Assembly (NCBI RefSeq): GCF_003633685.1
Contig: NZ_RBKT01000001.1
Coordinates: 7,936,001-8,000,000 of the forward strand
DNA length: 64,000 nt
Direction: 5' to 3'
Origin: Micromonospora pisi
Lineage (GTDB): Bacteria > Actinomycetota > Actinomycetes > Mycobacteriales > Micromonosporaceae
The notes below the pieces were generated by a model, which saw only the letters and a program-made list of their open reading frames with translations, searched no databases and had not been told where the DNA came from. Made by a program: the position numbers and the translations under genes. Positions 1 through 8,147 of this stretch are shown here, one piece after another. Position 1 is the stretch's first letter, and each line of letters begins with the position of its first letter.

Positions 1-432
1 GGCGAGCATGCCGTGGACGACCGCGGGGGAGAGCATCAGTGCGGCCCGACCCAACCGGCTGAGTCCGAGGATGATCTGGAGCAGGCCGGCCAGGCTGACC
101 ATGGCCGCGGTGGCCGTCCAGCCGTGTCGTAGCACCAGGTCGGCAACGATCACCGACAGGCCGGCGGCCGGGCCGCTGACCTGGAGTGGTGCCCCGCCGA
201 GTGCGCCGACCACGATGCCGCCGACCACGGCGGCGATGACGCCGGCGAGCAGCGGCGCCCCGGAGGCCGCCGCGATGCCGAGGGAGAGGGGGACCGCGAC
301 GAGGAAGACCACGAACGAGGCCGGTAGGTCGTGGCGGAGCAGCGTACGTCGGAAGGCGGCTGCCCGGTCCCGGTTGGTCGGATCCGGGACGGTCATCGAA
401 GCGGTGCTCTGTGGCTGCCCGGTATCCACCAT
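1..432 (-). CDS. SulP family anion transporter, N-terminal part (cut by window edge)
   Basis: The first 144 codons of an inner-membrane sulfate/bicarbonate-type anion permease; the rest lies left of the window. After a short charged N-terminus the protein reads RRTLLRHDLPASFVVFLVAV, then successive hydrophobic helices and the motif GAPLQVSGPAAGLSVIVADL, which is characteristic of SulP transporters. In actinobacteria these proteins often carry a C-terminal STAS or carbonic anhydrase domain, but that end is not visible here. The ATG is preceded by GGAGG five bases upstream, which fixes the start. A 346-bp gap separates it from the next gene. Family assignment is firm; the ion carried is not known. 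Confidence 0.85.
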   Translation of the reverse strand, partial: MVDTGQPQSTASMTVPDPTNRDRAAAFRRTLLRHDLPASFVVFLVAVPLSLGIAAASGAPLLAGVIAAVVGGIVVGALGGAPLQVSGPAAGLSVIVADLVLRHGWTATAAMVSLAGLLQIILGLSRLGRAALMLSPAVVHGMLA

Positions 433-778
433 ATTATCCTCCGGGTCGTGACAAGGCTCGGACGAATTGATGACAACAATGAGAACTAATGCCGCGTAAG
501 CGGTCTCATGCCGCTCATCGGGCACATTACCTGGTGAACGCGATCGATAACAGCCTGTGATTTTTGTCGCTCGATGTTGACCACAAATCGCTGAGCTGGG
601 CCGATGGTCCAGATTCCGATCATCCTTTGTGGACTCATCGACTCCGGTGGGCTGCTCGCATGGACGATGACCAACCACAGTGGAGAGCGCCGGGGCGGGC
701 GGCGGGGCGCACCGCGTGGTGCGCGATTCCGGCGTCGGGCCCGGCGGCCGGCGCTCGCTGGCTCCGCAGGCTGGAGGT
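433..778. other. Intergenic region, no gene seen
   Basis: This stretch holds the leader of the SulP gene. Positions about 455-640 are noticeably richer in A and T than the surrounding coding DNA, as expected for a promoter region. Reading frames crossing it show no protein-like composition, and I saw no clear hairpin or tRNA-like fold. Confidence 0.5.
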
Positions 779-1204
779 TCAGCCGTCAGGGGTGGATCGT
801 GACCGGTACTCGTCCGGACGCACCGACCGCACGGCCCGGACGTGGTCGCGGATCGTGCCGATGGTCGCGTCCGACGCCATGATCGCGGCCCGCCAGCGGC
901 GCAGCAGCGCGGTCAGGTCGCGGTGGTGCACCCGCAGTTCGCTGATCTCGCGCTCGGCCGCCAACGCCCGGCCGCGGAACTCCGCGGTCTCCAACTCCAG
1001 CTCCGTCACCCGACCGCGCAGTGGCCCCACGATGGTGAGCGCGGTGTCGGTCAGCAACTCCGCGGCGTCCGTCCTGAATCGGCGCCGCCGCAGCGCGATG
1101 GTGACGACCGCGGCCACGCCCCCCGTGGCGCCCAGCAGACCGACCGTGGTCAGCAGGATCTGGACCCACGCCGGCCCGCTGGGCGGCGGGTCCGTGCCGG
1201 TCAC
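779..1204 (-). CDS. Small membrane-anchored coiled-coil protein, phage holin-like
   Basis: Encodes 141 residues from a GTG that overlaps the stop of the upstream gene (GTGA), so the two are translationally coupled. A single membrane helix at about residues 11-35 (VQILLTTVGLLGATGGVAAVVTIAL) is followed by basic residues and a long charged, probably coiled-coil region (about 45-130) with heptad-like Leu, Glu and Arg. This layout, one N-terminal helix followed by a cytoplasmic coil, is seen in small phage holin-associated proteins (for example DUF2746-like). No enzymatic motif is present. Function is unknown; the phage link rests on architecture and on its membrane-protein partner only. Confidence 0.6.
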   Translation of the reverse strand: MTGTDPPPSGPAWVQILLTTVGLLGATGGVAAVVTIALRRRRFRTDAAELLTDTALTIVGPLRGRVTELELETAEFRGRALAAEREISELRVHHRDLTALLRRWRAAIMASDATIGTIRDHVRAVRSVRPDEYRSRSTPDG

Positions 1205-1704
1205 GGCGTGCCTGTTCGGGTCGGCGGGTTCATCAGACTGGCGCGGGCCAGCCGGCGGAGGTCGCCGATGATCTGTGCGCATCTCCAGCTTGAGCCGATC
1301 GAGACGGCACCGATGAACGTGCCGGCGGTGAGGGCGGCCATGCCACTCATGCTGAACAGGGCGATGGCGTACATCGCGGTGTTGGCGCCGAGTAGGAGCA
1401 CCGCCCCGAGTTCGAGGCCCAGGCCGGTGGAGAGCTGCCCAGGCCAGCCGACGCCGGCGAGGCCGAGGAGGCCGGCGATGATCAGACCGGCTTCCCAGCT
1501 CCACTCGACTGTCGCCGGCATGGCGAGGACGAGTGAGCGCGGAAGGGCGTCGAACACGGTCATCATGATCCCGCAGACGAGCCCGCCGAGGAGAAAGGTC
1601 AGCTCGAACGGGTGCCGGCCGGAGCTGATCCTGATCGGTGTGGGCGGCGGAGGAGTGGCGTCGGTTCCCCGGCGGCTGCTTGACCGGGCGTCGTTCTTGT
1701 TCAC
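1201..1704 (-). CDS. Hypothetical four-helix membrane protein
   Basis: Encodes 167 residues. I chose the GTG at 1704 because GAGGG lies eight bases upstream; a longer start at 1740 is possible but lacks a site. The N-terminal ~35 residues are polar with a PPPPTP run, followed by about four membrane helices (FELTFLLGGLVCGIMMTVF, a GLIIAGLLGLAGVGW segment, LGAVLLLGANTAMYAIALF and ALTAGTFIGAVSI) and a short basic tail. It overlaps the next gene by four bases, so the pair forms one operon. I do not recognise a characterised family; membrane pairs of this kind occur in phage lysis or tail modules. Confidence 0.65.
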   Translation of the reverse strand: MNKNDARSSSRRGTDATPPPPTPIRISSGRHPFELTFLLGGLVCGIMMTVFDALPRSLVLAMPATVEWSWEAGLIIAGLLGLAGVGWPGQLSTGLGLELGAVLLLGANTAMYAIALFSMSGMAALTAGTFIGAVSIGSSWRCAQIIGDLRRLARASLMNPPTRTGTP

Positions 1705-1740
1705 GGTATTGCCCTCGGGGGTGGGCCGCCACTGCGCCAC

Positions 1741-2085
1741 TGCCGTCCGGCTGATCCGGGCCGAGTGCGGCGGGTGCCTCAGGGGCGGGAAACAACTGTG
1801 CGTGAATACTACAGTCCGTATTTGATCCGCTACTAAAGGATATGTGACGGATCATCGACACCTGTGCGTTCGAGGCATCCCCGCAGGTGGAGCCCGCCCA
1901 CGCTCCACACACGACACGAGGCGCGCGGAATCCGTACCGGCGCGTTCCTCCCGCCGACCCCCTCCGGTGCGGCATAGTCGTCGCTGCGGGAGACGGATGC
2001 GTACGCGGAGGCCCGCTGTCGAGGCCGGTGCACCCGGGCACCGTCCGTCGACGGCTACCGGCTGCGCGGGTGGGAGGATTCCGGT
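1741..2085. other. Intergenic promoter region between divergent genes
   Basis: Divergent spacer between the small membrane-protein operon and the PAS-domain gene. A relatively A/T-rich block at about 1796-1855 could hold the minus-strand promoter. No gene-like reading frame or RNA element is evident. Confidence 0.4.
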
Positions 2086-3933
2086 TTGGCGGAGCGCCGC
2101 ACGATCGGCTTTGTCGCGCTGACCGCCGCCCTCGGACTCGGAGTCCTCGTGTTCCCCTCCGCGGCGGCGATCCTCTGGGGGATGATCGGCGTCGCCAGCA
2201 CGACCGCAGTCGTGTACGGCCTCCGACGGCACCGACCCTCCCGTCCCGCACCCTGGCTGCTGTTCGGAGCGGGACTGGCCTTCCTGGCCGCCGGGGACGT
2301 GACGTACGCGGTCGTGACAGCGGGGGTGAACCGGGACGCGGGGCTGGTCGCCGAGTGGTTCTACGTCGGCAATTTCCCGCTGCTCGCCGCCGGCCTGGTG
2401 CAGCTGACCCGCCGTAGCGCGGTCCTGCGGGACCGGTCCGGCCTGACCGACCTGCTCGCGGTGGTGCTCGCCCTCGGTCTCGTCGGCTGGACCCAGTTGG
2501 TGGCACCCGCGCTGCCCGGCTCCGGGCTCTCCCCGGTCGAGCAGTGCCTGCTGGCCAGTCACATCCTCGGCGACCTGCTGGCGCTGGTGGTGATGCTGTG
2601 GCTGGCCGTGGCCGCGCCACGTAACGTCTCGGTCCTGCTGCTGACGGTCGGTGTCGCGGGGCTACTCACGGCCGACATCGCGTACGCCGTCGCCCAGGTC
2701 GGTCCGGGTTGGCAGCCGGGCGGACCGGCCGAGCTGGGCTACCTCGTCTTCTACCTGAGCTGGGGCGCGGCCGCGCTGCAACCGTCGATGACCCGGCTGA
2801 CCGAGCGTGCCGAGCCGGCGTCCGAGGAGACCTCGGCGACGCGGATCGGGCTGGTCGCCCTGACCAGTCTCGCCGCCCCGGTGGTGCTGCTGCTCGAGGC
2901 CGCCGCCGGTGTGGTGCTGCACGGCGTCATGATCGCCGTGGTCGCCGGCTTCACCACCATGCTTGTGGTGGTCCGCGTCATCGACGCCCGCAACAAGCAT
3001 CGGCAGGCGCTGCGACGGGAGCGGCACCTGCGGGAGACGTGTACCAGTCTGGTCGCCGCGACCGGCAGCGCGCAGGTCGGCGAGGCGCTGCGGGCACTGG
3101 TCACCCAGGTGATGCCCGACGGGACACCGCACCGGGTCGTGTTCGCCCTCCATCGGCCCGACCGTCGGGCGGGCGATCTCGACTTCGCCTGGTCACCCCG
3201 GGTTGAGCTGGACCACCCGCTGCCGACCGAAAGCTCCCGGCGACGCAGCCTGCTGGTCGAGACGCGGCTGCTGCCCTCGGTGCTGATCGAGCCGTTGGGT
3301 GGCCTGCCGGCCACCATCGTGGCGTCGTTGGTGCCCGGGGCCGAGCCGGTGGTCGGACGGACCGACGCGGCCCTGCTGGTGGCGGCTGCCCGGGATGTCC
3401 TCGTCGCCTCCCGGGACGTCATCGAGGTCGCGGCGGGTCAGGCCACGCTCGCGCTGCACCGGATTGAGGTGACCGGTGCGGCCAGCCGTCGGGATCGGGA
3501 TCGCTATCTGGACCTGTCCGCCGGCAGTACGACCGACGGTGTCCTGATCGTCGGGGACGACGACCGGGTGGGCTACGCCAACCCGGCGATCTGGCGGATC
3601 CTCGGCATCGAGTCGCGGGTCTTCACCACCTGGCGCGACATCGTCCACCCCGACGACCACGAGCAGGTCGAGCGGACGCTGGGCGCGGTGCGCGCGGCCG
3701 TCGACCCGCCCGGGCCGGGCGTGCAGTGGACCCTGCGTCGCGCCGATGGCAGCCGGGTGGTGGTCGAGGTCGACTGCCGGCCGTTGGGTGCCGAACCCCG
3801 GCCGCCGGGCGTCGCGATCACCGTGCGTGACGTCACCGACGAGCGGCGGCGGGAGTGGGACCAACTCCGGCGCCGGCTGGAGACCACCGCGCCGGGTCTG
3901 AATCGCCGCAGCCTGCGCCGACGCTTTCGCTGA
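2086..3933 (+). CDS. Multi-pass membrane sensor with a C-terminal PAS domain
   Basis: Encodes 615 residues from a TTG start with GGGAGGA nine bases upstream. Residues 1 to about 300 form eight to ten hydrophobic helices. About 310-470 form a soluble region of possible GAF-like character. About 475-590 form a PAS fold: TDGVLIVGDDDRVGYANPAI, then a PDDHEQVERTL helix and a final VAITVRDVTDERR strand. The protein ends about 20 residues after the PAS domain. Relatives with this membrane and PAS arrangement usually continue into GGDEF and EAL domains for cyclic-di-GMP; none is present here, and the sequence after the stop does not encode one. It is probably a sensory protein that signals through a partner. 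The ligand is unknown. Confidence 0.75.
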   Translation: MAERRTIGFVALTAALGLGVLVFPSAAAILWGMIGVASTTAVVYGLRRHRPSRPAPWLLFGAGLAFLAAGDVTYAVVTAGVNRDAGLVAEWFYVGNFPLLAAGLVQLTRRSAVLRDRSGLTDLLAVVLALGLVGWTQLVAPALPGSGLSPVEQCLLASHILGDLLALVVMLWLAVAAPRNVSVLLLTVGVAGLLTADIAYAVAQVGPGWQPGGPAELGYLVFYLSWGAAALQPSMTRLTERAEPASEETSATRIGLVALTSLAAPVVLLLEAAAGVVLHGVMIAVVAGFTTMLVVVRVIDARNKHRQALRRERHLRETCTSLVAATGSAQVGEALRALVTQVMPDGTPHRVVFALHRPDRRAGDLDFAWSPRVELDHPLPTESSRRRSLLVETRLLPSVLIEPLGGLPATIVASLVPGAEPVVGRTDAALLVAAARDVLVASRDVIEVAAGQATLALHRIEVTGAASRRDRDRYLDLSAGSTTDGVLIVGDDDRVGYANPAIWRILGIESRVFTTWRDIVHPDDHEQVERTLGAVRAAVDPPGPGVQWTLRRADGSRVVVEVDCRPLGAEPRPPGVAITVRDVTDERRREWDQLRRRLETTAPGLNRRSLRRRFR

Positions 3934-4058
3934 CCTCCACCACCCGCGCCCATCGGTGACGGGTGATGGGCGAATTGACGGAAATCCGATAGATCGCTGG
4001 ACGACGCTGGGTGACTGTCTGAAAACTGACCGCGATGTTGCTCCGGCTTGGGGGGTTC

Positions 4059-4727
4059 ATGAAGATTCGTACGGTTGCTTCCGCTGCCCTCGTCGGGGTC
4101 CTGCTGGTCACCGCGGCGCCGCTGCCGGCGTACGCCACCGCGGCTCCCGCCGCCTCCGCCTGCCGGCCGGGTACGCCCGACCCGGCGACACCCACCACCC
4201 GGTTCCACGACCCGGCCCGCCCCGAACTCGGTCCCGATCCGGTGCCGGCGGAGCGTCCCGTCGGACCGCTGCTCCTGGGTTACCAGAGGTTCGGCGAACT
4301 GACCCAGTCGGAGTTCGTGGCGAGGTACCGCAGCGGCAACGGCTGGGTCTACCCACCCGCGGACGGCTTCCTCGTCCTCTTCGATCAGCCGATCAGATTC
4401 GCGCAGACCCTACGGGCGGGCAGCCGCATCGACCGGTTCGGTTATCCCGGCGGCGCCTACCTCGCCCCGGCCCGCACCCTCTTCCTCCAGCGCGCCCTGC
4501 CGCCGCAGAACCTCAACACCCCGAACGGGACGGCGCAGAGCAACTACCACCTCTACTGCGTCCTGAAAGCGTTCCGGGTGGACTCCGGGCCGATCGCCCC
4601 GTGGTTCGAGCAACTGGGACTCGGCCTGCAGTACAAACTGGAGCAACGCCACCTGCCCGAGGCGGGCACCGCGCTCAGTGTCGACTGGCTGCTGCGGCAC
4701 GGCTACCTGGTCGAGGAACGACCCTAG
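4059..4727 (+). CDS. Secreted TNT-domain protein (NAD+ glycohydrolase toxin-like)
   Basis: Encodes 222 residues from the ATG at 4059, which sits just after a GGGGG site; the frame is also open to an ATG at 4035. The first ~30 residues are a Sec signal peptide (MKIRTVASAALVGVLLVTAA, then Ala-rich to AYATA). The C-terminal half matches the tuberculosis necrotizing toxin domain: WVYPPADGFLVLFDQPI, a RIDRFGYPGGAYLAP segment, RALPPQNLNTP and a final LEQRHLPEAGT with WLLRHGYL. In the characterised toxin this fold cleaves NAD+; the conserved Arg and Gln positions seem present but were not aligned. Unlike CpnT it has no channel domain and is a stand-alone secreted form. No immunity-factor gene is recognisable beside it. 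Confidence 0.82.
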   Translation: MKIRTVASAALVGVLLVTAAPLPAYATAAPAASACRPGTPDPATPTTRFHDPARPELGPDPVPAERPVGPLLLGYQRFGELTQSEFVARYRSGNGWVYPPADGFLVLFDQPIRFAQTLRAGSRIDRFGYPGGAYLAPARTLFLQRALPPQNLNTPNGTAQSNYHLYCVLKAFRVDSGPIAPWFEQLGLGLQYKLEQRHLPEAGTALSVDWLLRHGYLVEERP

Positions 4728-4742
4728 GGTGAGAACCCCGCG

Positions 4743-4777
4743 CACCGCCGGCGACGTTGCACCCGTCGCCGGCGGTG
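4743..4777. terminator. Bidirectional hairpin between convergent genes
   Basis: A perfect 14-bp inverted repeat, CACCGCCGGCGACG at 4743-4756 and its complement at 4764-4777, with a seven-base loop, lies in the 60-bp gap between the TNT gene and the convergent gnd. It has no U-tract, as is usual for terminators in such GC-rich genomes. Confidence 0.65.
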
Positions 4778-4787
4778 TCGCGGCCGA

Positions 4788-6254
4788 TCAGGCCGGGGAT
4801 TCGGTACGGTCGCCGGCCCACTGCACGTGGAAGCTGCCCTCGGCGTCGACCCGCTGGTACGTGTGCGCGCCGAAGTTGTCCCGCAGCCCCTGGATCAGCG
4901 CGGCGGGCAGCCGGCCCCGGCGCAGCCCGTCGAAGTAGGCCAGCGAGGACGAGAACGCCGGGGTCGGGATGCCGACCTCGGTCGCGTACCGCACCACCCG
5001 CCGCCAACTCTCGATGCTCTCCGAGACGATCTTCGCGAAGTACGGTGCCACCAGCAGACTCGGCAGTTGCGGGTCGGCGTCGTACGCCTCCCGGATCCGG
5101 TCCAGGAACCGGGCCCGGATGATGCAGCCGCCCCGCCAGATGGTGGCCATCGCGCCCCGGTCGATGCCCCAGCCGAACTCTTCGCTGCCGGCCTGGATGT
5201 GGTCGAAGCCCTGCGCGTACGCGACCACCTTCGAGGCGTAGAGCGCCTTGCGGACGTCGTCGACGAAGGCGTCCCGGTCCGGCACGCTCGCCTTGCTCCC
5301 GGCGTCGGCGAAGAGTTCACGGGCGGCGGCCCGCTGGTCGGCGTGCCCGGAGAGCGAACGAGCGAAGGTCGCCTCCGCGATGCCCGTGATCGGCACCCCG
5401 AGGTCGAGTGCGCTCTGCACGGTCCAGCGGCCGGTGCCCTTCTGCTCGGCCTGGTCGAGCACGATGTCGACGAAGGGCTTCCCGGTGCGGGCGTCGGTCT
5501 GGCCGAGCACGTCGGCGGTGATCTCGATCAGGAACGACTCCAGGTCGCCCTCGTTCCACGTGCGGAAGACCTCGGCGAGCTCGCCCGGGGACGCGTCCAG
5601 TCCCTCCCGGAGCAGGTCGTACGCCTCCGCGATGAGCTGCATGTCGGCGTACTCGATGCCGTTGTGCACCATCTTCACGAAGTGTCCGGCGCCGTCCGGA
5701 CCGACATGCGTACAGCACGGGGCGCCGTCCACCTGCGCCGCGATCGACTCGAAGATCGGCCCGAGCTTCGCGTACGCCTCGACCGAACCGCCGGGCATGA
5801 TGCTCGGGCCGAGCAGCGCGCCCTCCTCGCCGCCGGAGACGCCCGTGCCGACGAAGTGCAGCCCATGTGCACGCAGCGTCTCCTCGCGCCGCCGGGTGTC
5901 GGCGAAGTGGGCGTTGCCGCAGTCGATGATGATGTCGTCCGTGTCGAGCAGCGGGATCAGTTCCTCGATCACCGCGTCGGTGGGACCGCCGGCCTTCACC
6001 ATGATGATGACCGCCCGGGGACGGGACAGCGATGCCACGAAGTCGGGCATCGACTCGCTCGGGACGAACTCACCCTCGTCTCCGTGCTCGGCGATCAGGC
6101 TCCGCGTCCGGTCGGCGGAGCGGTTGTGTACGGCCACCGGGTAGCCGTGGCGGGCCAGGTTACGGGCCAGGTTGCGGCCCATCACGCCTAGACCGGTGAC
6201 GCCGATCTGCGCGCTGCCTGCCGGCGGCTGTCCGGTCGCTGTCTCTTCGGTCAT
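4788..6254 (-). CDS. gnd: 6-phosphogluconate dehydrogenase, decarboxylating
   Basis: Encodes 488 residues, close to the usual length of the long-form enzyme. It oxidises 6-phosphogluconate to ribulose 5-phosphate and CO2 with NADP+ in the cytosolic pentose phosphate pathway. The N-terminal Rossmann fingerprint is GVTGLGVMGRNLARNLARHG. The substrate-binding GGEEGA and catalytic GHFVKMVHNGIEY motifs follow, and the C-terminal helical half contains the RGGCIIRARFL segment and a tail ending FHVQWAGDR. The chosen ATG has GGGAGAG upstream; the frame continues further but without a good site. No zwf or other pentose pathway gene is adjacent. Confidence 0.96.
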   Translation of the reverse strand: MTEETATGQPPAGSAQIGVTGLGVMGRNLARNLARHGYPVAVHNRSADRTRSLIAEHGDEGEFVPSESMPDFVASLSRPRAVIIMVKAGGPTDAVIEELIPLLDTDDIIIDCGNAHFADTRRREETLRAHGLHFVGTGVSGGEEGALLGPSIMPGGSVEAYAKLGPIFESIAAQVDGAPCCTHVGPDGAGHFVKMVHNGIEYADMQLIAEAYDLLREGLDASPGELAEVFRTWNEGDLESFLIEITADVLGQTDARTGKPFVDIVLDQAEQKGTGRWTVQSALDLGVPITGIAEATFARSLSGHADQRAAARELFADAGSKASVPDRDAFVDDVRKALYASKVVAYAQGFDHIQAGSEEFGWGIDRGAMATIWRGGCIIRARFLDRIREAYDADPQLPSLLVAPYFAKIVSESIESWRRVVRYATEVGIPTPAFSSSLAYFDGLRRGRLPAALIQGLRDNFGAHTYQRVDAEGSFHVQWAGDRTESPA

Positions 6255-6360
6255 GGTTCTCTCCCTTGATCCGACTTGTTGACCATGCTGCCAGCGTTTT
6301 TCCGCCCAGACCGCCGGCCCAAGCATGTGATCTTCCTCTATAGCGGCCGGTACCGTCGGC

Positions 6361-7326
6361 TCAGCGGCGTCCGTCCCGCCCAGCGGAACGGGGCGACGGC
6401 TCCTCGGATCGCCGGCTGGCCAACAGGCTCCAGACGATCGAGCCAGCGATGGTCGCCACGATCACGCCCAGCGTCAGAGGAATGGGCAGCTTGCCGACGT
6501 CGGTCTCGGCGAGGATGAGTTTGACCCCGGCGAAGACGAGCAGCAGGGCCAGGCCGTAGTGCAGCCGTTTGAACCGGCGGAGCAGGCCGGCGAGGAGAAA
6601 GTACAGACTCCGCAGGCCGAGGATGGCAAACGCGTTGGCCGACCAGAGCACGAACGTGTCGGTGGTGATGGCCAGGATGGCGGCGATCGAGTCGACCGCG
6701 AAGATGAGGTCGCTCGCCTCGATCGAGACCAGCACCACGAAGAGCAGGGTGACCCGCAGTTTCCCGTTCTTGCGGGTGAGGAACCTGCCGTCGTGGTAGT
6801 GGGCGTCGGTGGGCAGGATCCAGCGGATCAGGCGGACCACCGGGTTCCGTTCCGGCTGCACCTTCCGGTCGTGACGGAACGCCATCTGGTAACCCGTGTA
6901 GATCAGGAACGCGCCGAAGATGTACGCGGTCCAGAAGAACGTGCGCAGCAGTTCCGCCCCGGCGAAGATGAACGCCAACCGGAAGCCGAGCGCGCCGACG
7001 ACTCCCCAGAACAGGACCTTGTGCTGGTACGACGCCGGTACGGCGAAGTAGGTGAAGATCAGGGCGAAGACGAAGACGTTGTCGATGGAGAGTGTCTTCT
7101 CGATCAGGTAGCTGGCGTAGTACGTGGTGCCGGCGCTTGATCCCTGCCACCACCAGAGCAGCACACCGAACGCGAGCCCCGCGCTGATCCAGATCCCGCT
7201 CCAGAGTCCCGCCTCGCGTAGTCCGACCACATGGTTGTCCCGGTGCAGGAGCAGGTCGACCGCGAGCATCGCGGCGATGACCACGGTCAGCGCTATCCAG
7301 GCCCAGCCGGGAACGGCGCCGGTCAC
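6361..7326 (-). CDS. TerC/Alx family integral membrane protein
   Basis: Encodes 321 residues with about nine membrane helices. Diagnostic segments are the acidic SLIEKTLSIDNVFVF-type stretch (seen as LIEKTLSIDNVFVFALIF) and the second half-repeat IEASDLIFAVDSIAAILAIT, both with conserved Asp/Glu in the membrane. These mark the TerC family, linked to metal (notably manganese) efflux and tellurite resistance. A cytoplasmic loop of about 40 residues near the middle is highly charged. The GTG start has only a weak upstream site. The gene lies 106 bp downstream of gnd on the same strand and is probably transcribed alone. I saw no yybP-ykoY riboswitch in its leader. Confidence 0.9.
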   Translation of the reverse strand: MTGAVPGWAWIALTVVIAAMLAVDLLLHRDNHVVGLREAGLWSGIWISAGLAFGVLLWWWQGSSAGTTYYASYLIEKTLSIDNVFVFALIFTYFAVPASYQHKVLFWGVVGALGFRLAFIFAGAELLRTFFWTAYIFGAFLIYTGYQMAFRHDRKVQPERNPVVRLIRWILPTDAHYHDGRFLTRKNGKLRVTLLFVVLVSIEASDLIFAVDSIAAILAITTDTFVLWSANAFAILGLRSLYFLLAGLLRRFKRLHYGLALLLVFAGVKLILAETDVGKLPIPLTLGVIVATIAGSIVWSLLASRRSEEPSPRSAGRDGRR

Positions 7327-7486
7327 CGGGTCCGCCGCAGTGTCGTCACCGGTGCCCCATACCCCGCCGGTGCGGGTTTATCGGTGCCGGCGGCACCTGG
7401 TGCGGGCGGGAAACCGCGACCAGGACGGGGCTGGACGTCTGCGGCCGGGCGGGCACAATAGCGGAAAGTTGGGGGAGGGGAGTGCG

Positions 7487-8143
7487 GTGCGCATCCTGTT
7501 GGTCGAGGACGACAGTCGGGTCGCGGCGGCGATGGCCTCGGCGCTCACCCGCCGTGGTTTCGACATCGAACAGGCGTCCACCGCCGCGGCGGCGCTGGCC
7601 GCCGCCCCCTGCGACCTGGTCTTGCTCGACCTCACCCTGCCCGACGGCGATGGGGTCGAGGTGTGCCGGACGTTGCGCCAGCGCAGCGCCCAGTTGGGCA
7701 TCATCGCGGTGACCGCGCGCGGCGAGGAACGCGACCGGGTGCTCGGGCTGCGGGTCGGCGCGGACGACTACGTGGTCAAGCCGTTCTCGATGGCGGAACT
7801 GCACGCCCGGATCGAGGCGGTACTGCGCCGGGGCGCACACGCCGCGGCACCCCGTACGGTCATCGAGGCCGGCCGGATCAGGATCGACGTGACCGCCCGC
7901 TCGGCCGAGGTCGACGGGGAGGCGGTCGCGTTGACCCGCAAGGAGTTCGACATCCTGATGTCCCTGGCCCGCCAACCCGGACTGGTGGTGCCCCGGGATC
8001 GGATTCTGCTCGATGTCTGGCAGACCACCTGGACCGGCCGGCACACGGTCGAGGTGCACGTCGGGTCGCTGCGGGCCAAGCTCGGCGACCCGGGCCTGGT
8101 GGAGACCGTTCGGGGGGTCGGCTACCGACTCCGGGTCGGGTAA
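7487..8143 (+). CDS. OmpR-family response regulator
   Basis: Encodes 218 residues. The receiver domain (residues 1-115) has the acidic pocket VEDD (D8, D9), the phospho-acceptor Asp at residue 48 in DLVLLDLTLPDGDG and the conserved Lys in DDYVVKPFSM. The winged-helix output domain (about 125-215) carries LTRKEFDILMSLARQPG and TVEVHVGSLRAKLGD, ending GVGYRLRVG. I chose the GTG at 7487 because VRILLVEDD begins there and GGAGGGGAG lies just upstream. The histidine kinase gene starts four bases after its stop, so the two form an operon. The signal and target genes are unknown. Confidence 0.94.
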   Translation: MRILLVEDDSRVAAAMASALTRRGFDIEQASTAAAALAAAPCDLVLLDLTLPDGDGVEVCRTLRQRSAQLGIIAVTARGEERDRVLGLRVGADDYVVKPFSMAELHARIEAVLRRGAHAAAPRTVIEAGRIRIDVTARSAEVDGEAVALTRKEFDILMSLARQPGLVVPRDRILLDVWQTTWTGRHTVEVHVGSLRAKLGDPGLVETVRGVGYRLRVG

Positions 8144-8147
8144 CGCC

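Noticed and set aside
564-1825. Long plus-strand open frames over 564-1271 and 842-1825
   Set aside because: They are antisense to the two coupled membrane-protein genes and show no domain or ribosome binding site; GC-rich DNA keeps such frames open by chance.
1205-2620. Upstream part of a 613-codon minus-strand open frame running 779-2620
   Set aside because: It crosses the gene on 1201-1704 and the membrane part of the PAS gene in the wrong frame, with Arg/Pro-rich random composition; only the last 141 codons (779-1204) are a real gene.
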